6,497 nt of DNA from Chloroflexota bacterium. Its GTDB lineage: Bacteria > Chloroflexota > Dehalococcoidia > SM23-28-2 > RBG-16-64-32. The stretch covers positions 1 through 6,497 of the forward strand of contig JADFTG010000069.1 in assembly GCA_022560365.1 (NCBI GenBank), in the 5' to 3' direction. How positions within the stretch are numbered: position 1 is the first letter of the stretch; each line of letters starts with the position of its first letter. A program made the translations under genes and the position numbers. The notes below the pieces were generated by a model, which worked only from the letters and a program-made list of their open reading frames with translations, ran no database searches and had not been told where the DNA came from. Positions 1-6,497 of the stretch are shown one piece after another.

Positions 1-33
1 GACGAACGCCGGCCGAACAGAGGCGTGCCGTGA
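1..33 (+). CDS. C-terminal end of an upstream gene (partial, unidentified; possibly PBP2/mrdA)
   Basis: Frame 1 reads ten sense codons (DERRPNRGVP) and stops at TGA 31-33. The stop overlaps the rodA GTG start as GTGA, the typical overlap of co-translated operon genes. The visible tail is hydrophilic and basic and carries no recognisable motif. In many bacteria the gene before rodA encodes its partner transpeptidase, PBP2 (mrdA), so that is the most likely identity, but this rests only on the neighbour. It is also possible that this frame is not coding and the overlap is chance. Confidence 0.4.
   Translation, partial: DERRPNRGVP
19..23 (+). promoter_or_regulatory. Ribosome binding site of rodA
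   Basis: AGAGG lies six bases before the GTG at 30, a normal Shine-Dalgarno spacing. It favours the GTG over the internal ATG at 48, which has only a GC-rich stretch in front of it. The site lies within the last codons of the overlapping upstream frame. Confidence 0.55.
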
Positions 34-1139
34 TCGCTCGGCGCGCGATGCGCAACTTCGACGTCGTGCTCATACTGCTGGCCGTGGCGCTGGTGGCGTA
101 CGGCGGGCTGCTGCTGTACAGCGCGTCCCTCAGCGCCTACCCGACGATCACCATGGATCACCCGCTGACGAAGCAGATGATCTTCGCCTTCCTGGGTATT
201 GGCGGAATGATCGCGGTGGCCTGGGTCGACTATCGCGTCTACGGGCAGATGGCCACCGGCCTCTACGCGCTGGCAGTGGTTCTGCTCGCCGCCGTTCTGG
301 TCATCGGCGACTCGGCCTACGGCTCGACGCGCTGGTTCAGCTTCGCCGGACAGCAGATACAGGCGTCGGAGGTCGCCAAGCTCCTCGTGATCATCACGCT
401 GGCCCGCTACCTCGCCGATCGCCAGCAGCAGATGGCCGATCCCCGCGTGTTCGTAATCTCGCTGGCGATGGCGGCCCTTCCGGCCGGTCTCGTGCTGGTT
501 GAGCCCGACATGGGCACGGCGGCCGTCTTCGGCGCGATCTGGCTGGGAATGGTGGCGATGGCCGGGGCGCCGCCGCGCTACCTGGTGATCGCGCTCGGCA
601 TCGCGCTGGCGGCGATCCCGTTCATGGCGCTGCTCACCCTCGGCGATTACCAGATCGACCGCTTTCGGCTCTGGATCGACCCGGCGTCAGACCCTCTGGG
701 CGGCGGCTTCAACATCCGCCAGGCGGAGATCGGCATCGGTTCCGGCGGCATTTTCGGGCAGGGGCTGACCGAGGGCACGCAGACGCAGCTCGACTTCCTC
801 CAGACGTCGACGACGGACTACATCTTCAGCGTGCTGGGCGAGGAGCTGGGGCTCATCGGCGCGCTGATCCTGTTCGCGCTTTTCACTGCGCTGCTGTTCC
901 GCGGCATCCGCGCCGCGACGCTCTCTCAAGACCAGTTCGGGAGTTTGATCGCAACGGGCATCGTGATCATGATCCTCTTCCAGGTGTTCATCAACGTCGC
1001 GGTGAACATACGGCTGGTACCAGTGACAGGCATCCCGTTACCGTTCATCAGCCAGGGCGGCAGCTCGCTCGTGATGATGTTTTTCGCGCTGGGGTTACTC
1101 GAGGGTATAGTGATCCGTCACAAGCGGATTGAGTTCTGA
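30..1139 (+). CDS. rodA: Rod shape-determining protein RodA (SEDS peptidoglycan glycosyltransferase)
   Basis: This is a 369-residue integral membrane protein of the SEDS family (FtsW/RodA/SpoVE), close to the 370 residues of E. coli RodA. SEDS proteins polymerise lipid II into glycan strands; RodA does so with PBP2 in the elongasome. About ten hydrophobic segments are visible (near 11-31, 47-66, 73-92, 115-128, 138-156, 160-180, 183-205, 265-290, 304-327, 335-361). Conserved blocks are RW at 101-102 with QASE at 111-114, EPDMGTA at 158-164, and TTDYIF at 261-266, whose D263 aligns with the essential Asp of RodA (D262 in E. coli). The family signature is PVTGIPLPFISQGGSS at 331-346. VPVTGIPLPF is RodA-like rather than FtsW-like. 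The GTG start at 30 is preceded by AGAGG at 19-23 with a 6-base spacer and overlaps the upstream stop; ATG at 48 is a weaker alternative. The stop is TGA. Confidence 0.93.
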   Translation: MIARRAMRNFDVVLILLAVALVAYGGLLLYSASLSAYPTITMDHPLTKQMIFAFLGIGGMIAVAWVDYRVYGQMATGLYALAVVLLAAVLVIGDSAYGSTRWFSFAGQQIQASEVAKLLVIITLARYLADRQQQMADPRVFVISLAMAALPAGLVLVEPDMGTAAVFGAIWLGMVAMAGAPPRYLVIALGIALAAIPFMALLTLGDYQIDRFRLWIDPASDPLGGGFNIRQAEIGIGSGGIFGQGLTEGTQTQLDFLQTSTTDYIFSVLGEELGLIGALILFALFTALLFRGIRAATLSQDQFGSLIATGIVIMILFQVFINVAVNIRLVPVTGIPLPFISQGGSSLVMMFFALGLLEGIVIRHKRIEF

Positions 1140-1199
1140 CGACAACCCACCCGGCACTGCGGCGGCCTGCAATCACCAATGAGATTCGTTGCAGCACGC

Positions 1200-2576
<1,377 letters not shown>

Positions 2577-2667
2577 GCCCCCGATTGTTTCAGAGCGACC
2601 ACGCAAGAGGCGATAGGTTAATGGCACCAGGATGTGGGAAACCCGAGCTGCCTTGCCCCTACGACGC
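2577..2667 (-). other. Leader/spacer between the clpC hairpin and radA
   Basis: These 91 bases separate the hairpin from the radA start. I see no gene or RNA motif here. No convincing -35/-10 pair is present on the minus strand. The best element is an AACAAT at 2584-2589 (four of six matches to TATAAT), which ends seven bases before the radA GTG and has no good -35 match at the usual distance. If it is a -10 box, the transcript would begin at or very near the start codon. Confidence 0.35.
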
Positions 2668-2697
2668 AAAAGAGCCGCCCGATATGGCGGCTCTTTT
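2668..2697 (-). terminator. Intrinsic-type terminator after clpC
   Basis: A perfect 12-base-pair inverted repeat (AAAAGAGCCGCC at 2668-2679, GGCGGCTCTTTT at 2686-2697) encloses a six-base loop. It begins 15 bases after the clpC stop codon. Read on the minus strand the stem is GC-rich at its tip and ends in four T, a short but plausible U-tract. Read on the plus strand the hairpin is followed by TTTTATTT, so it could work in both directions, although no plus-strand gene ends here. It probably limits readthrough from clpC into radA. Confidence 0.85.
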
Positions 2698-2712
2698 ATT
2701 TCCGTAGTTCGG

Positions 2713-5175
<2,463 letters not shown>

Positions 5176-5182
5176 TTAGCTT

Positions 5183-5188
5183 CCCCCT
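5183..5188 (-). promoter_or_regulatory. Ribosome binding site of clpC
   Basis: AGGGGG on the minus strand lies seven bases before the ATG at 5173-5175. It supports this start, which also begins at the normal N-terminus of the first Clp N repeat. Confidence 0.65.
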
Positions 5189-5213
5189 CAGAGAACCGCT
5201 GCCGCCGCTGCGC

Positions 5214-5242
5214 ATATTACTCGTTGTCCTCGAAAATATCAC
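5214..5242 (-). promoter_or_regulatory. Possible clpC promoter overlapping the S1 stop codon
   Basis: On the minus strand GTGATA (5237-5242, four of six matches to TTGACA) and TAATAT (5214-5219, four of six matches to TATAAT) are separated by exactly 17 bases. The -10 candidate overlaps the TAA stop of the S1 gene, and transcription would start about 30 bases before the clpC ATG. Matches of this quality arise by chance, and the two genes could equally share one transcript, since no terminator hairpin lies between them. Confidence 0.25.
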
Positions 5243-6497
5243 CAAAGTCCGAATCGTCGTCCCCTGAGTCCTTCGACTTACCTGCCGCATCGCCTTCCGA
5301 ACTGTCCACGATCTGCTTCAAACTCAGACCAAGACGACGACGTTCCGGTTCAATCCTGATGATCTTCAACTGCAGTTCGTCGCCTTCATTCACGACATCC
5401 CGCGGGTGCTTGATCACCTGGTGTGCAAGTTCACTTATATGTATGAGTCCTTCAATGCCACGATCGATGCGGGCAAACGCACCGAAATTGGCCAGCTTCG
5501 TCACAGTTCCGGTAACCGTCTGACCGACCGAGAACTTGGTCTCGATCTCGTCCCACGGCTCAGGCTGCAGGCGACGCAGGCTCAGCGCAATCTTCAGGTT
5601 TTCCCTGTCTACACGCAGTACGAACACATCGATCTCGGTCCCGACAGTCACAATCTCGTCCGGGCTCTTTACCGGCTCCCAGGAAAGTTCGGATATGTGG
5701 ATCAGACCATCGGCCCCACCAAGGTCTACGAAAGCGCCGAAGTTCGAGATGCCAGCCACACGGCCCCTGCGTATCTCACCCTCCTTCAATTCCTGGACCA
5801 ACCGCATCTTCTGGATCTGCTTCCAGGCCTGGAGCGCGGCACGCTCCGAGAATATAGCCCGGTTGCGCCGCCGGTTGAGTTCGATAATCTTGAACTCGAC
5901 CTCCATGCCGATGAAGCCTTCCTTTGGCGGCTCGCCGCCCGGTACATAAAGCTCCCGCGCCGGGCCCACCAGCTGCGACAGCGGAATGAAGCCCTGGACA
6001 CCCTCCGACTCCACAACGGCACCACCACGGTTTGACCCGGTGATGACGCCCTTGCAGGTCTCGTCGTTGTCCATCGCCTTCTCCAGGATTCGCCATCCCT
6101 GCTCACCGCGTGCCCGGTCGATAGACAGAATCGACGAGCCTTCAGACCCCTCGGGATTAATCACATACGCAATGATCTCGTCGCCAACGCTGAGCTCCTC
6201 AACTGCCTCGGGCGTGAGCGAGCGCATCTCCTTGGAGGGAACAAAACCCTCCGATTTGTAGCCGATGTCTACGAGCAGGCCTTCCGGCTTGCGGCTCATC
6301 ACCTTGCCATCGATGATCTCGCCCCGACGAAGAATCTTCGAAGGGAGGTACTCATCGAGAAGGTCGGCCATCGTCAACTCGGACTCGGGCTTCTCGGCCA
6401 CTGCGACCGCAGACTCTGCATCAGACTCTGCATCAGACTCAGCGGCGGCGTCAGTTGCTTCTTCTGATGCGGTGGTTGCGACCCCCGTCTCCGGTTC
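5217..6497 (-). CDS. rpsA: 30S ribosomal protein S1 (four S1 domains; 5' end beyond the window)
   Basis: S1 binds mRNA at the 30S subunit through OB-fold S1 domains and helps load transcripts. The frame is open from the right edge to TAA at 5217-5219, giving 426 visible residues; the start is outside the window. Numbering from the GTG at 6399-6401, four S1 domains lie near 26-96, 114-187, 206-277 and 292-363. Domains 3 and 4 carry the classic NFGAF...GLIHISEL pattern; domain 1 has GYKSEGFVP and domain 2 GVQGFIP. An acidic tail (364-394, rich in Asp, Ser and Glu) ends the protein. Four domains are usual outside Proteobacteria, which have six. The GTG at 6401 could serve as a start but has no ribosome binding site, and the 32 codons before it are open and compositionally consistent (acidic, Ala-rich), so I read through it. 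General S1-domain RNA-binding proteins or an upstream fusion (for example to IspH, known in some Firmicutes) cannot be excluded without the missing end. Confidence 0.88.
   Translation of the reverse strand, partial: EPETGVATTASEEATDAAAESDAESDAESAVAVAEKPESELTMADLLDEYLPSKILRRGEIIDGKVMSRKPEGLLVDIGYKSEGFVPSKEMRSLTPEAVEELSVGDEIIAYVINPEGSEGSSILSIDRARGEQGWRILEKAMDNDETCKGVITGSNRGGAVVESEGVQGFIPLSQLVGPARELYVPGGEPPKEGFIGMEVEFKIIELNRRRNRAIFSERAALQAWKQIQKMRLVQELKEGEIRRGRVAGISNFGAFVDLGGADGLIHISELSWEPVKSPDEIVTVGTEIDVFVLRVDRENLKIALSLRRLQPEPWDEIETKFSVGQTVTGTVTKLANFGAFARIDRGIEGLIHISELAHQVIKHPRDVVNEGDELQLKIIRIEPERRRLGLSLKQIVDSSEGDAAGKSKDSGDDDSDFGDIFEDNE
6410..6440 (-). repeat. 12-base in-frame tandem repeat in the S1 N-terminal extension
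   Basis: The plus-strand unit CAGACTCTGCAT occurs at 6410-6421 and 6422-6433, followed by a partial copy, CAGACTC, at 6434-6440. On the coding strand it specifies repeated Ala-Glu-Ser-Asp, so copy-number changes would keep the frame and only alter the length of an acidic, probably disordered segment. Confidence 0.8.

Noticed and set aside
1167..1194. CTGCAA/TTGCAG inverted repeat between rodA and radA as a terminator
   Set aside because: The stem is only six pairs with a 16-base loop, is not GC-rich and has no T-run on either strand.
5176..5216. Terminator or heat-shock operator between the S1 gene and clpC
   Set aside because: The 41 bases contain no stable inverted repeat with a T-run, no CIRCE-type inverted repeat and no CtsR-type direct heptad.
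6399..6401. GTG as the start of the S1 protein
   Set aside because: No Shine-Dalgarno precedes it and the frame stays open to the window edge with the same acidic composition, so it is more likely an internal Val codon.

Overview
The window is an ordinary stretch of bacterial chromosome, GC-rich (roughly low 60s percent by eye), with four housekeeping genes packed tightly on two converging strands. The best-fitting source is a Gram-positive-like or Chloroflexota-type bacterium. ClpC with a UVR-type linker and phosphoarginine-site glutamates sits directly before radA, as in Firmicutes, Actinobacteria and Chloroflexota. The ribosomal protein S1 has only four S1 domains with acidic tails, instead of the six of Proteobacteria. 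The phylum call is an inference from gene content, not from a search.

Layout. Bases 1-33 hold the last codons of an unidentified plus-strand gene. It overlaps by four bases (GTGA) the start of rodA (30-1139, +), the SEDS peptidoglycan glycosyltransferase of the elongation machinery. A 60-base gap without a recognisable terminator separates rodA from the end of radA. The rest is on the minus strand, in transcription order: an S1-domain protein gene running in from beyond the right edge (6497-5217), clpC (5175-2713), a strong intrinsic-type hairpin (2697-2668), a short leader, and radA (2576-1200).

How the genes work together. The minus-strand genes serve information flow and quality control: mRNA binding at the ribosome (S1), AAA+ unfolding that feeds ClpP (ClpC), and remodelling of recombination intermediates (RadA). 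The hairpin after clpC suggests that radA is at least partly transcribed separately, and a weak promoter-like pair at the S1 stop codon may give clpC its own start. The plus-strand gene belongs to cell-wall elongation; its overlapping upstream partner is plausibly PBP2 (mrdA), but too little is visible to say.

I found no mobile element, CRISPR array, tRNA or rRNA, and no undescribed system. The points worth a second look are small: the radA start and its possible leaderless translation, the clpC-radA hairpin, and the acidic N-terminal repeat tract of the S1 protein at the window edge.
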